From positions 1-24,413 of the forward strand of contig CAYXLR010000025.1 of assembly GCA_964466035.1 (NCBI GenBank): a DNA stretch of 24,413 bases. Direction: 5' to 3'. Source of the stretch: JANQEA01 sp964466035 (GTDB taxonomy: Bacteria > Bipolaricaulota > Bipolaricaulia > UBA7950 > UBA9294). The notes below the pieces were generated by a model. It was given only the letters and a program-made list of their open reading frames with translations. It did not search any database and was not told the origin of the DNA. Below are positions 1 through 6,922 of this stretch, piece after piece (within the stretch, counting starts at the first letter, position 1; each line of letters begins with the position of its first letter). The translations under genes were made by a program, and so were the position numbers.

Positions 1-1139
1 CAGAGCGCGACCCCGCCGCAGAAGACGACCGCGAACTTCCACCCAACGTGCAGGCTCGTCCGCAGCACCGCGTACTGAAGCCAGAGGATCACGAGGTAGT
101 GGAGGAGATACATCCCGTAGCTGCTGCGGCTCAAGCTGTCGAGGATCCGGATCGGCTTGCGGAAGACCCGCAGGAAGAGGGCCGTCAGCCCGAGCACGAC
201 CAGCGCGGCTTCGACCAGGAAGACGTACTTGGCCCAAGGGGTTGCCGGGTTCGACGAGTAGATCCACGTCAGTACGCCGTACGACCCCGCCCCGGCGAGC
301 AGCCACGCCCACCAATACCTGGCGAACGGACCGTCGGCACGAAAGGCGCTCTTTGCCAGCCCGCGCGCGCCGACCGCCACGCCCATTCCGAAGTAGAGGA
401 GGTAGACGAACGCGCGGACCACCTCGAGACGGAAGGGGCCCGGTCCGCCCCACTGCCCGGGACCGAACGTGACCCGCATCGGGAGGTACGCGGCGAACGA
501 CAGCCCGATCAGGACACCGGCAAACAGGAGCGGGTTGTCGAGGATCGGGTTGCTCGTCCGGGTCGACTTCAGGCCGGTCGTTCGTAGGACCCCGTACCAG
601 AAGGCGGCCAACAGGTCGAAGGCCAACAGGAGCCAGACGAACCAGAGGGGGCCGGGCGGGTTGAATCCGCCCTGCACGTAGTCGAGCCAGAACGCGCCGA
701 ACCCCTGGCTGACGCCGTAGACGAGGCCGTTCTCCAGGACCGTCGGGTAGAAGGCGACCGGGATGATCACGAGCAATCCGAACACGAACGGAAGCCCGAG
801 TCGCAAGAATCGCGCAGCCAAGAATCGAAGCACGCCTTTGTTCTTCAGGCTCTGCCAGACGAAGAGCCCCGACACGAAGAAGAGGAGCGGCATGAAGAAC
901 GTGTCGTTTAGGAGCGCGATCCGATCGAACCCGATCCACTTCGCGCCGTCGACGACCGGGCTGAACGTCTGCATGAAGTCGTACGGATTCAGGAAACCGA
1001 ACGTCACGTAGGCGAGCACGGCGTGGTGAAGCAGGACCAGCAGAACACCGAACGACCGCAGGTAGTCGAACGCCGCGTTCCGCGCGGGCGCGAAACCGGC
1101 AACCCGATCAACACGTTCCTCCGAAGCTAAGTCAGCCAT
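1..1139 (-). CDS. Membrane acyltransferase, acyltransferase-3 family (3' end cut by window)
   Basis: The frame opens at ATG 1139 (MADLASEERV) and stays open to the window edge for about 379 codons, so the C-terminus is missing. The protein is rich in hydrophobic segments. An early stretch, FDYLRSFGVLLVLLHH (about residues 23-38), matches the first helix of acyltransferase-3/OpgC-like proteins, where the Arg and His pair is characteristic. Family members transfer acyl groups (acetyl, succinyl) to extracytoplasmic glycans from within the inner membrane; the substrate here cannot be told. No good Shine-Dalgarno is visible. A run of nine G residues (plus-strand C, 1141-1149) lies directly before the start. 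The same frame continues open upstream through the aminotransferase remnant, so a gene caller could wrongly extend the N-terminus. Family assignment is fairly secure, function is not. Confidence 0.75.
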   Translation of the reverse strand, partial: MADLASEERVDRVAGFAPARNAAFDYLRSFGVLLVLLHHAVLAYVTFGFLNPYDFMQTFSPVVDGAKWIGFDRIALLNDTFFMPLLFFVSGLFVWQSLKNKGVLRFLAARFLRLGLPFVFGLLVIIPVAFYPTVLENGLVYGVSQGFGAFWLDYVQGGFNPPGPLWFVWLLLAFDLLAAFWYGVLRTTGLKSTRTSNPILDNPLLFAGVLIGLSFAAYLPMRVTFGPGQWGGPGPFRLEVVRAFVYLLYFGMGVAVGARGLAKSAFRADGPFARYWWAWLLAGAGSYGVLTWIYSSNPATPWAKYVFLVEAALVVLGLTALFLRVFRKPIRILDSLSRSSYGMYLLHYLVILWLQYAVLRTSLHVGWKFAVVFCGGVAL

Positions 1140-1299
1140 TCCCCCCCCCAATAAATCGAGCTGCCTTCCCAATGGCAGTCCGTCCACAGTCGGTCCCCTC
1201 AACGACAACAAGCCTACTTGAACTGGCAAGCGGGGCCAAGCGGAGGCGGGCCCGCCCACGTCGGAGAAGGCCGTCGAGCCCGCCTGTCCTCGGGCGACT

Positions 1300-1484
1300 C
1301 CGGCACCACGAACGGTCCCCAGCGTCGCCGCTTCGGCAATCCGTTCGGTCGGCGCCGTCGAAGACACGCGGAGGAATCCCTCGCCCTCTGATCCGAAGAA
1401 CGTGCCGGGGGCGGCCGAGACTCCCGTCGTCCTGAGCAGATGCAGCGCAGCCGCCTCGGCGAGGAAATCCAGATCCGCCGTCGC
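1300..1484 (-). pseudogene. Remnant of a PLP-dependent (fold-type I) aminotransferase, C-terminal part only
   Basis: Reading the minus strand from 1484 downward gives ...LLRTTGVSAAPGTFFG and then EGEGFLRVSSTAPTERIAEA. This is the typical C-terminal domain of aspartate/LL-diaminopimelate-type aminotransferases: GV..APG..FG, then GEG[FY].R[VIL]S, then ERI.EA. No start codon or N-terminal domain precedes it; the frame runs straight into the 3' end of the winged-helix regulator gene, whose stop is at 1489-1491. After ERIAEA the sequence loses family resemblance. The simplest reading is a truncated, decayed gene joined to the regulator by deletion or rearrangement. I looked for the missing N-terminal part upstream of the regulator and did not see it. 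Boundaries are approximate. Confidence 0.55.
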
Positions 1485-1488
1485 GGGC

Positions 1489-2505
1489 TTACGGGCTCGT
1501 CGCCGCTTCCGGTTCGGGTTCGCTGCGCAACCTCTCCAGCATCGCGGCGTCGTATCGGTATCCGAATCCCTTGACGTTGGCGATGCACGCTCCCGCGCCC
1601 GCGACGACCGCGTCGATGCGCTTGCGCAGCATGTAGACACACTGCCTGACATCGCGGGAGTCCGCGAGATCGGCTTCGGGCCAGACCCTTCCGACGATCT
1701 CCTTTTCGCCCAGGACTCCCCCCTTCTCTCTCACGAGCAAGCAGAGAAGCTGAAAGGGTTTCGGAGGGAGAAACACGGCCTTGCCGTGGACCGTGACGCG
1801 CTTCGCCCGTTCGTCGAGCACAAGGGGGCCCTGGCTCCGCATACCCGAAAGAGAGCGGACGACGCCGTGAAGGGGAGTGACGAAAACCGACCGGTGATCG
1901 AGCCAGGCCAGGATCATCGCGGCAACGACAAAGGCACTGAAGAACACGGCAACGGCGACCTCCGCTCCGAACAGGCGAATCGTGTCGATCCGGCCCCTCA
2001 GACCGCTCAGCTCGAATCCGACGCGGGCATAGCTGGTCGGGCCGTTCCGCGCCCCCGCATTCAGCGATTCCAGGGGAACCGAGACATCGGACAGAAACCG
2101 CCCCCCCGCAGAGTAGACGAACACCGTCTCCGCTTTCGACACTTCCTCCGAGACATGAAGCGGGACGACAGACGACCACCCTTCGTCGACCACGTTCACA
2201 ACGACAGCGGCTTCATGCACGACCTGAACGTACGTCGCCGAGCCAAGCAGCATCAGCTCGACGGCCCCCTGGAACGCTTGGCGGGCGTCGACATCGATCC
2301 ACGCCTCCGCGGCCTGCGAGCCGATCCACGCTTCCGCCGCTTCCGCGAATCGCACGGCCGCCGTCAGACTCTCATCGCGAGCGTCGGCGATCTTCCCCCT
2401 GATCTCGGCGTGGACCACCGCCCCCGCAGCCCCTCCGACGGCAATCGCCAGGCCGATGAAGCCGATGATGCATTGCCTCCACGTCACCTGCTTCCGTCTC
2501 GTCAT
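1489..2505 (-). CDS. Membrane-anchored transcriptional regulator: sensor loop plus C-terminal OmpR-type winged helix
   Basis: 338 residues from ATG 2505. A first transmembrane helix lies at about residues 11-32 and a second at about 178-202. The roughly 145 residues between them would be extracytoplasmic. The C-terminal part (about 228-325) reads as an OmpR/PhoB-type winged helix: a hydrophobic start around PPKPFQLLCLLV, then EIVGRVWPEAD, then R.CVYMLRKRID, ending in the wing KGFGYRYD. This domain binds DNA. No receiver domain is present, so control is probably direct transmembrane signalling, as in ToxR/CadC, but with the DNA-binding domain at the C-terminus and two membrane anchors. The ligand is unknown. 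The gene stands alone between a gene-free region and the aminotransferase remnant. Inverted repeats 18-51 bp upstream of its start may be its operator. Confidence 0.75.
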   Translation of the reverse strand: MTRRKQVTWRQCIIGFIGLAIAVGGAAGAVVHAEIRGKIADARDESLTAAVRFAEAAEAWIGSQAAEAWIDVDARQAFQGAVELMLLGSATYVQVVHEAAVVVNVVDEGWSSVVPLHVSEEVSKAETVFVYSAGGRFLSDVSVPLESLNAGARNGPTSYARVGFELSGLRGRIDTIRLFGAEVAVAVFFSAFVVAAMILAWLDHRSVFVTPLHGVVRSLSGMRSQGPLVLDERAKRVTVHGKAVFLPPKPFQLLCLLVREKGGVLGEKEIVGRVWPEADLADSRDVRQCVYMLRKRIDAVVAGAGACIANVKGFGYRYDAAMLERLRSEPEPEAATSP

Positions 2506-2522
2506 GGTGCCTACATAAGGTA

Positions 2523-2556
2523 CCGGGCGGATGGACGCCCGGCAACACGGGCGTCC
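2523..2556. repeat. Two overlapping inverted repeats upstream of the winged-helix regulator
   Basis: CCGGGCG (2523-2529) pairs with CGCCCGG (2536-2542) across a 6-nt loop. GGACGCCCG (2533-2541) pairs with CGGGCGTCC (2548-2556), also across 6 nt. The two hairpins share 2536-2541 and so exclude each other. They lie 18-51 bp before the start codon of the minus-strand regulator, so they could act as a protein operator or as alternative leader structures. No T-tract follows. Confidence 0.5.
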
Positions 2557-3170
2557 GGCGTGGCCAGCTGCCCGGATCGATCGTCATTTCTCTTGTCTCG
2601 GCCTGGTTCGCAGCGTGTACGCAGTGAGCCGCTTCGCCCGTTGACGCTGCGATGACGCACGCTTTACAGACCGCCGACGCCTCCGTCGGTCAGGATCATC
2701 CGTGCATGGGACTTCCGCTCTGCCGAGCCCCTTCTCCCGGATCGGCGGCTCCGGCCGATCCATGCGGGAGCTAGATGCTCGAATCCCGGCGACCAGGAGG
2801 CGACGACCCGTTCCGACTCGAACCTACCGCGGGTGAATTGGCACACATGCCGCGCGTCTCCGAGCAGAACCATCCGACCCCTGGTCGCCGGATCAACCCC
2901 GGTTCGCCCGACACGCGAACCGCCGACAAGGCACGTCCGGTCAACCTTCGGGGGCAAGGGTCCAGCCCTCAGGGAAAAAGAGTGCCGAACCTGCCTCGGT
3001 AGCTTTGCGGCCGATCACGTCGCTCTTCGGTAGACCGCGGCCATGCGCTCGGAGGACGGCCGCCTACTGTGGATCCGCGTGCGATCACCCTCGAGGACCT
3101 CTCCTCGTCTTCTGTAGGCTTCTCGGAGGTCCGGTCGAGCACGCCGTGTTGTAGGAAAACCAACAGACTT
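2557..3170. other. Gene-free stretch of about 600 bp
   Basis: No reading frame here has a recognisable domain, credible ribosome-binding site or normal amino-acid composition. A GC-rich inverted repeat GGATCGGC (2739-2746) / GCCGATCC (2754-2761) with a 7-nt loop is present. It is flanked by a further TCCCG/CGGGA pairing, but no T-run follows, so it is not a clear terminator. Another inverted repeat (GGACCTC 3095-3101 / GAGGTCC 3126-3132) precedes the importer promoter. Fragments such as CTCGAATCCCGG look superficially tRNA-like but fold into no T-arm. Confidence 0.5.
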
Positions 3171-3173
3171 GGT

Positions 3174-3203
3174 TTGACGGCAAGGTTGGCGACATGCTAC
3201 GAT
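3174..3203 (+). promoter_or_regulatory. Sigma-70-type promoter of the quaternary-amine importer operon
   Basis: TTGACG (3174-3179), an 18-nt spacer and TACGAT (3198-3203), with an extended TG one base before the -10 (TGC at 3195-3197). Transcription would begin at about 3209-3211, essentially at the first candidate start codon, giving a leaderless mRNA. The spacer carries the element CGGCAAGGTTGGCGACAT (3178-3195), a near copy of which occurs at the mttB-like gene at 8234. Confidence 0.6.
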
Positions 3204-3208
3204 GATCG

Positions 3209-3892
3209 TTGAGTATGTGGATTCAAGCCTGGAACTACACTTTGAAGTACCCGGACAAGATCGTCAATTGGGTCTTGCAGCACCTGTACATCGTCCTGGT
3301 CGCGAACGCGATCGCGGCCGTGCTCGGTGTGCTGATCGGGATTTACATCACCGGCCGAGGGCGCGAGCGGATCGCCGAGACGGTCATCTACTTCGCGAGC
3401 ATCATGATGACGGTCCCCTCGTTGGCCCTTTTCGGGATCTTGATGGGCATCCTCTACGCGATGTCGCTTCCGTCGATCGGCTTCCTGCCGGTCGTCATCG
3501 CGCTCACGCTGTACGGACTCCTTCCGATCATCCGCAACACGTACACGGCGATCCGTGAGGTGGATCCCGCGATGATCGAAGCCGGACGAGGCATGGGGAT
3601 GAGCGAGATGCAGATCCTCCTCCACGTGAAGCTTCCCCTCGCCGTCCCGGTCATCATGGCCGGATTGCGTCAGGCGATGGTGATGAACATCGGGATCGCC
3701 GCGATCGGCTCGTACATCGGGGCCGGCGGACTCGGCCAGCCCATCTTCCGAGGGCTTGCGAATCTTCGGAAGGACCTGATCGTCGTCGGAGCGGTCTTCG
3801 TCGCGTTGCTGGCGATCGTGACGGATTTCGTCATGGGAGGAGTCGAATGGATCACGACACCGAAGGGCGTGCGGATTAGGAGGCGACGTTGA
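3209..3892 (+). CDS. Quaternary-amine ABC importer, permease subunit 1 (OpuCB/OpuCD-like)
   Basis: 227 residues from TTG 3209; ATG 3215 two codons later is an equally good start. Neither has a Shine-Dalgarno, which fits leaderless translation from the promoter directly upstream. The protein has about five membrane helices (roughly 26-48, 58-84, 88-110, 140-160, 190-212). It has the binding-protein-dependent permease EAA loop (EAGRGMGMS then KLPLAVPVI, about 123-148) that contacts the ATPase, plus the IGAGGLGQPI segment typical of OpuC/OsmF permeases. It would form half of the inner-membrane channel for betaine- or choline-like compounds. The stop overlaps the next start by 4 nt (TTGA), so translation is coupled to the ATPase. 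Confident for the family; substrate inferred. Confidence 0.92.
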   Translation: MSMWIQAWNYTLKYPDKIVNWVLQHLYIVLVANAIAAVLGVLIGIYITGRGRERIAETVIYFASIMMTVPSLALFGILMGILYAMSLPSIGFLPVVIALTLYGLLPIIRNTYTAIREVDPAMIEAGRGMGMSEMQILLHVKLPLAVPVIMAGLRQAMVMNIGIAAIGSYIGAGGLGQPIFRGLANLRKDLIVVGAVFVALLAIVTDFVMGGVEWITTPKGVRIRRRR

Positions 3893-5019
3893 TCAGGCTG
3901 GAGAACGCCAGCAAGACGTACGCCGACGGGACCGAGGCGGTGAAGGATCTGTCGATGGAGATCCCCGAGGGCGAGTTCTGCGTTTTTCTCGGTCCGTCGG
4001 GCTGCGGCAAGACGACGAGCATGAAGATGATCAACCGACTGATTCCGATGACGTCCGGGAGGATCTCGATCGACGGGGTCGATACGATGGAGCTGAACGT
4101 TAACGAGCTCCGCCGCGGGATCGGCTACGCGATTCAGAACATCGGTCTCTTCCCGCATCTGACCGTCGAGGAGAACGTGTGCACGGTGCCTCGTCTGCTG
4201 AAGTGGCCGAAGGCGAAGCAGCACGCGCGGGCCGAGGAGCTGTTGGCCTTGGTGGGCATGGACCCGGGGACGTTCTTGTCGCGGTACCCGAGCGAGCTGT
4301 CCGGTGGACAGCAGCAACGCATCGGCGTCGCGCGCTGCCTCGGCGCCGATCCGCCGATCCTCCTGATGGACGAGCCGTTCGGCGCGATCGATCCGATCAC
4401 CCGAAGCCGCTTGCAGGACGAGTTCCTGAAGATTCAGGAGAAGATCAAGAAGACGATCGCCTTCGTCACGCACGACATCAACGAGGCGATCAAGATGGGG
4501 GACACGATCGCGCTGATGCGCGAAGGCGTGCTCGTTCAGTACGCCGATCCGGCCGAGTTGCTCGGGGCGCCGAAGGACGAGTTCGTCCGGGACTTCATCG
4601 GCGCCGACCGGGTGTTAAAAGGGCTGCGCCTCCTTCGGGCGAAGAACGTGATGAAGATGCCTCCGTTCCTCGTCAACGTCGGCGAGGACCCGATGCAGGT
4701 GAAGCAGCGGATGGAGAAAGCGGGGCTCCGCTGGTCGATGCTCGTCGAGGACGGCGATCGGTTCCTCGGCTGGGTGACGTGCGATGACATCGAGCCGTCG
4801 AGGCCGATCCGCGAGATCATCGCGCCGCCGACGGTCACCGCGACGCCCGACACGCCGATCAACGAGGCGCTCTCGCTGATGCTGTCGAGCGCGATCGGGA
4901 CCCTCGCGATCCTCGACGAGAACGAACGACTGGTCGGCGTGCTCTCCTTCGACATCATCCGCGACGTGCTCGGGGAGGACGTCGGCGTCGAGACCCCCTG
5001 TGAGGAGGACGCGACGTGA
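3889..5019 (+). CDS. Quaternary-amine ABC importer, ATPase with C-terminal CBS domains (OpuCA-like)
   Basis: 376 residues from TTG 3889, preceded by AGGAGG at 3878-3883. Walker A is GPSGCGKTT (35-43), the signature LSGGQQQR begins near residue 137, Walker B is ILLMDEP and the H-loop THDINEA follows. The Q-loop context YAIQNIGLFPHLTVEENV is characteristic of the OpuA/ProV/OpuC subfamily. After about residue 240 comes a pair of CBS domains (ending LAILDENERLVGVLSFD), which in OpuA/OpuC relatives gate transport by sensing ionic strength or nucleotides. The subunit powers uptake through the two permeases on either side. It overlaps both neighbours by 4 nt. A CBS tail often means osmotic control, so transport for osmoprotection as well as catabolism cannot be excluded. 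Confidence 0.95.
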   Translation: MIRLENASKTYADGTEAVKDLSMEIPEGEFCVFLGPSGCGKTTSMKMINRLIPMTSGRISIDGVDTMELNVNELRRGIGYAIQNIGLFPHLTVEENVCTVPRLLKWPKAKQHARAEELLALVGMDPGTFLSRYPSELSGGQQQRIGVARCLGADPPILLMDEPFGAIDPITRSRLQDEFLKIQEKIKKTIAFVTHDINEAIKMGDTIALMREGVLVQYADPAELLGAPKDEFVRDFIGADRVLKGLRLLRAKNVMKMPPFLVNVGEDPMQVKQRMEKAGLRWSMLVEDGDRFLGWVTCDDIEPSRPIREIIAPPTVTATPDTPINEALSLMLSSAIGTLAILDENERLVGVLSFDIIRDVLGEDVGVETPCEEDAT

Positions 5020-5756
5020 GGCGCTACATCATCCTCGGGACGCTGCTCGCTGCGCTGTGCGGGGTCACGATCTGGATGACGAGCCTCGGATCGGTCGGGA
5101 TCTTCAAACTGGCTCCCGGAGGGAAGGTACTGGCGGAGACGCTGAGGCATCTGCAAATCGTCGGGGCCGCGGAGGCGCTGGCGATCCTGATCGGCGTTCC
5201 CATCGGGTTCATGGTGACGCGGCGGGGGCTTCGCTTCGTCTCGCCGCTCCTGATCGGAATCGCCAACATCGGGCAGACGGTCCCGACCCTGGCGTTCGTC
5301 GCGATGGCCGCCCTCGCCCTGGGGATGGGATTCGAAGCGGCCGTCGTCGCGCTGGTCGCGTACACGGTCCTTCCGATCCTCCGCAACACGTACGCCGGGA
5401 TCCGCTCCGTCGACCCGGCGGTGAAGGAAGCCGCCCAGGGGATGGGCATGTCGAAGTGGCAGATCACCACGCGCGTCGAGATTCCCTTGGCGCGTCCGGT
5501 GATCATGGCCGGGATCCGAACGTCAACGGTCGTGAACGTGGGCACGGCCGCCGTCGCCGGGATGATCGGCGCCGGGGGTCTGGGAGCCATCATCATGACC
5601 GGAATGGCGGTGCGGGTCACCCAGATGGTCATCCAAGGGGCCGCACCGACGGCGGCGCTCGCGGTCGCGCTCGACGCGATCCTGGCGAAGGCCGAGGATT
5701 GGACCACGCCTCGGGGACTGAAGGTTCTCAAGCAGGCGCAATGGCAGGCGCAGTAG
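5016..5756 (+). CDS. Quaternary-amine ABC importer, permease subunit 2 (OpuCD/OpuCB-like)
   Basis: 246 residues from GTG 5016, overlapping the ATPase stop by 4 nt (GTGA), with AGGAGG at 5003-5008. It is a paralogue of the first permease, sharing PILRNTYAGIRSVDPA, the EAA loop (EAAQGMGMSKWQ then EIPLARPVIMAG, near 145-170) and MIGAGGLGAII. An extra N-terminal helix (about 5-25) precedes the core helices. With the first permease it should build the heterodimeric channel of an OpuC-type importer. It is followed by a 134-nt gap before the binding-protein gene with no clear terminator, so the two are probably co-transcribed. Confidence 0.93.
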   Translation: MRRYIILGTLLAALCGVTIWMTSLGSVGIFKLAPGGKVLAETLRHLQIVGAAEALAILIGVPIGFMVTRRGLRFVSPLLIGIANIGQTVPTLAFVAMAALALGMGFEAAVVALVAYTVLPILRNTYAGIRSVDPAVKEAAQGMGMSKWQITTRVEIPLARPVIMAGIRTSTVVNVGTAAVAGMIGAGGLGAIIMTGMAVRVTQMVIQGAAPTAALAVALDAILAKAEDWTTPRGLKVLKQAQWQAQ

Positions 5757-5890
5757 GGTGCTGGAATGGCGTGCGAGCACAGGAAGAACGTGGTCGCACA
5801 TGCTGTCGCTGTACGCACCAACGTAGGAGGTGGTCGCTGGGAACTGACGCTCGGCGCGCGAGCGCAAACCAATCACAAGGAGGCTATTTC

Positions 5891-6793
5891 ATGATGAAGA
5901 AGCTAGGGCTTTGTCTGCTGTTCGTGCTGCTGATCGCGACCGTCGCGACGGCGGACACGATCAAGATCGGGACGAAGAACTTCACCGAGCAGTTCGTGGT
6001 GGGGAACCTGATGTACCTGTATCTCCAAGATCAAGGGTTCGACGTGGAGCTGACCACCGGCATGTCCAGCACGGTCCTCCGCGAGGCGCTGGAAACCGGG
6101 GAGATCGACCTGTGCATGGACTACACGGGAACGCAGTGGCTGACCTACACCGGCCACGTGTTCCAAGGCGAGAGTCCGGAGGAGATCTACGAGCTCGCCA
6201 AGGACAGCGACGCCGAGATCGGCCTGATCTGGCTCGCTCCGATCTGGTGCAACAACACGTACGCCATCGCCGTCACGAGGGAGTTCGCCGAGGCGAACGA
6301 TGTCTACACCCTCGAGGACTTCGCCGCGTACGTGACCGACAACAACGGGAGGGTCCATTTCGCGAGCGACTTCGAGTTCTACGCGCGACCGGACGGGATC
6401 CTCGGACTGCAGGTTCACTACGGCTTCGCCTTCCATCCGGACTACATCGTCACCGTTCTCCCCGGGCTCACGTTCGAGTACTTGATCCAGGGCGAGAGCG
6501 TGGCGGCGATGGTCTTCGGGACCGACCCGCAGGTCGTGAAGTACGACTGGGTCGTTCTTCAGGACACCCTGAACTTCTGGCCGCCGTACGACCTCGCTCC
6601 GATCGTGAACGAGGACGCGCTGGCGGCGAATCCCGGCCTGGAAGACGCGCTCAACGAACTCATCGCCGCGTTCCCGACCGAACCGGCCGAAGCGCGGGCG
6701 GCGATGACCGAGCTCAACGCGATGGTCGACATCGACCTGATGGAGCCGGAAGAGGCGTGTGAGCAGTGGCTGGAGGACCACGGGCTGATCTAG
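5891..6793 (+). CDS. Quaternary-amine ABC importer, periplasmic substrate-binding protein (OpuCC/OsmF-like)
   Basis: 300 residues from ATG 5891, with AAGGAGG at 5877-5883 (7-nt spacing). A Sec signal peptide (MMKKLGLCLLFVLLIATVATA) ends near residue 21. No lipobox is seen, so the protein is probably freely periplasmic. The mature start, IKIGTKNFTEQFVVGNL, and then ALETGEIDLCMDYTGTQWL are hallmarks of the OpuAC/OpuCC family (PF04069) that binds glycine betaine, choline, carnitine or proline betaine. The many Trp/Tyr/Phe residues would supply the aromatic cage for a quaternary ammonium group, but which compound is bound cannot be read from sequence. Last gene of the importer operon, closed by a strong terminator. 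Confidence 0.92.
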   Translation: MMKKLGLCLLFVLLIATVATADTIKIGTKNFTEQFVVGNLMYLYLQDQGFDVELTTGMSSTVLREALETGEIDLCMDYTGTQWLTYTGHVFQGESPEEIYELAKDSDAEIGLIWLAPIWCNNTYAIAVTREFAEANDVYTLEDFAAYVTDNNGRVHFASDFEFYARPDGILGLQVHYGFAFHPDYIVTVLPGLTFEYLIQGESVAAMVFGTDPQVVKYDWVVLQDTLNFWPPYDLAPIVNEDALAANPGLEDALNELIAAFPTEPAEARAAMTELNAMVDIDLMEPEEACEQWLEDHGLI

Positions 6794-6822
6794 GCATATG
6801 GCCCTCGGCGTACGAAAACCAC

Positions 6823-6851
6823 GCGGGCCGGCTCCGGCCGGCCCGCCTTTT
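6823..6851 (+). terminator. Rho-independent terminator of the importer operon
   Basis: GCGGGCCGGC (6823-6832) pairs perfectly with GCCGGCCCGC (6837-6846) across the loop TCCG, followed by CTTTT (6847-6851). It lies 30 nt after the binding-protein stop. It is the clearest intrinsic terminator in the window. Confidence 0.9.
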
Positions 6852-6922
6852 CGCCCGATCCAAGGAAGACGGCGCAACGTAAGCGAACTGTCGGTGTTCG
6901 AAGCGAACGGGAGACGGTGAGA

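Noticed and set aside
1402..2655. A 417-codon plus-strand open frame opposite the winged-helix regulator
   Set aside because: Regulator on the minus strand has clear domains; the plus frame does not.
2735..2769. GC-rich hairpin as a terminator
   Set aside because: No T-run follows on either strand and no gene ends nearby.
2775..2960. tRNA-like fragments such as CTCGAATCCCGGCGACCA and, on the minus strand, GGTTCGAGTC
   Set aside because: Candidate T-arms do not pair over five bases and no acceptor or anticodon stem can be built around them.
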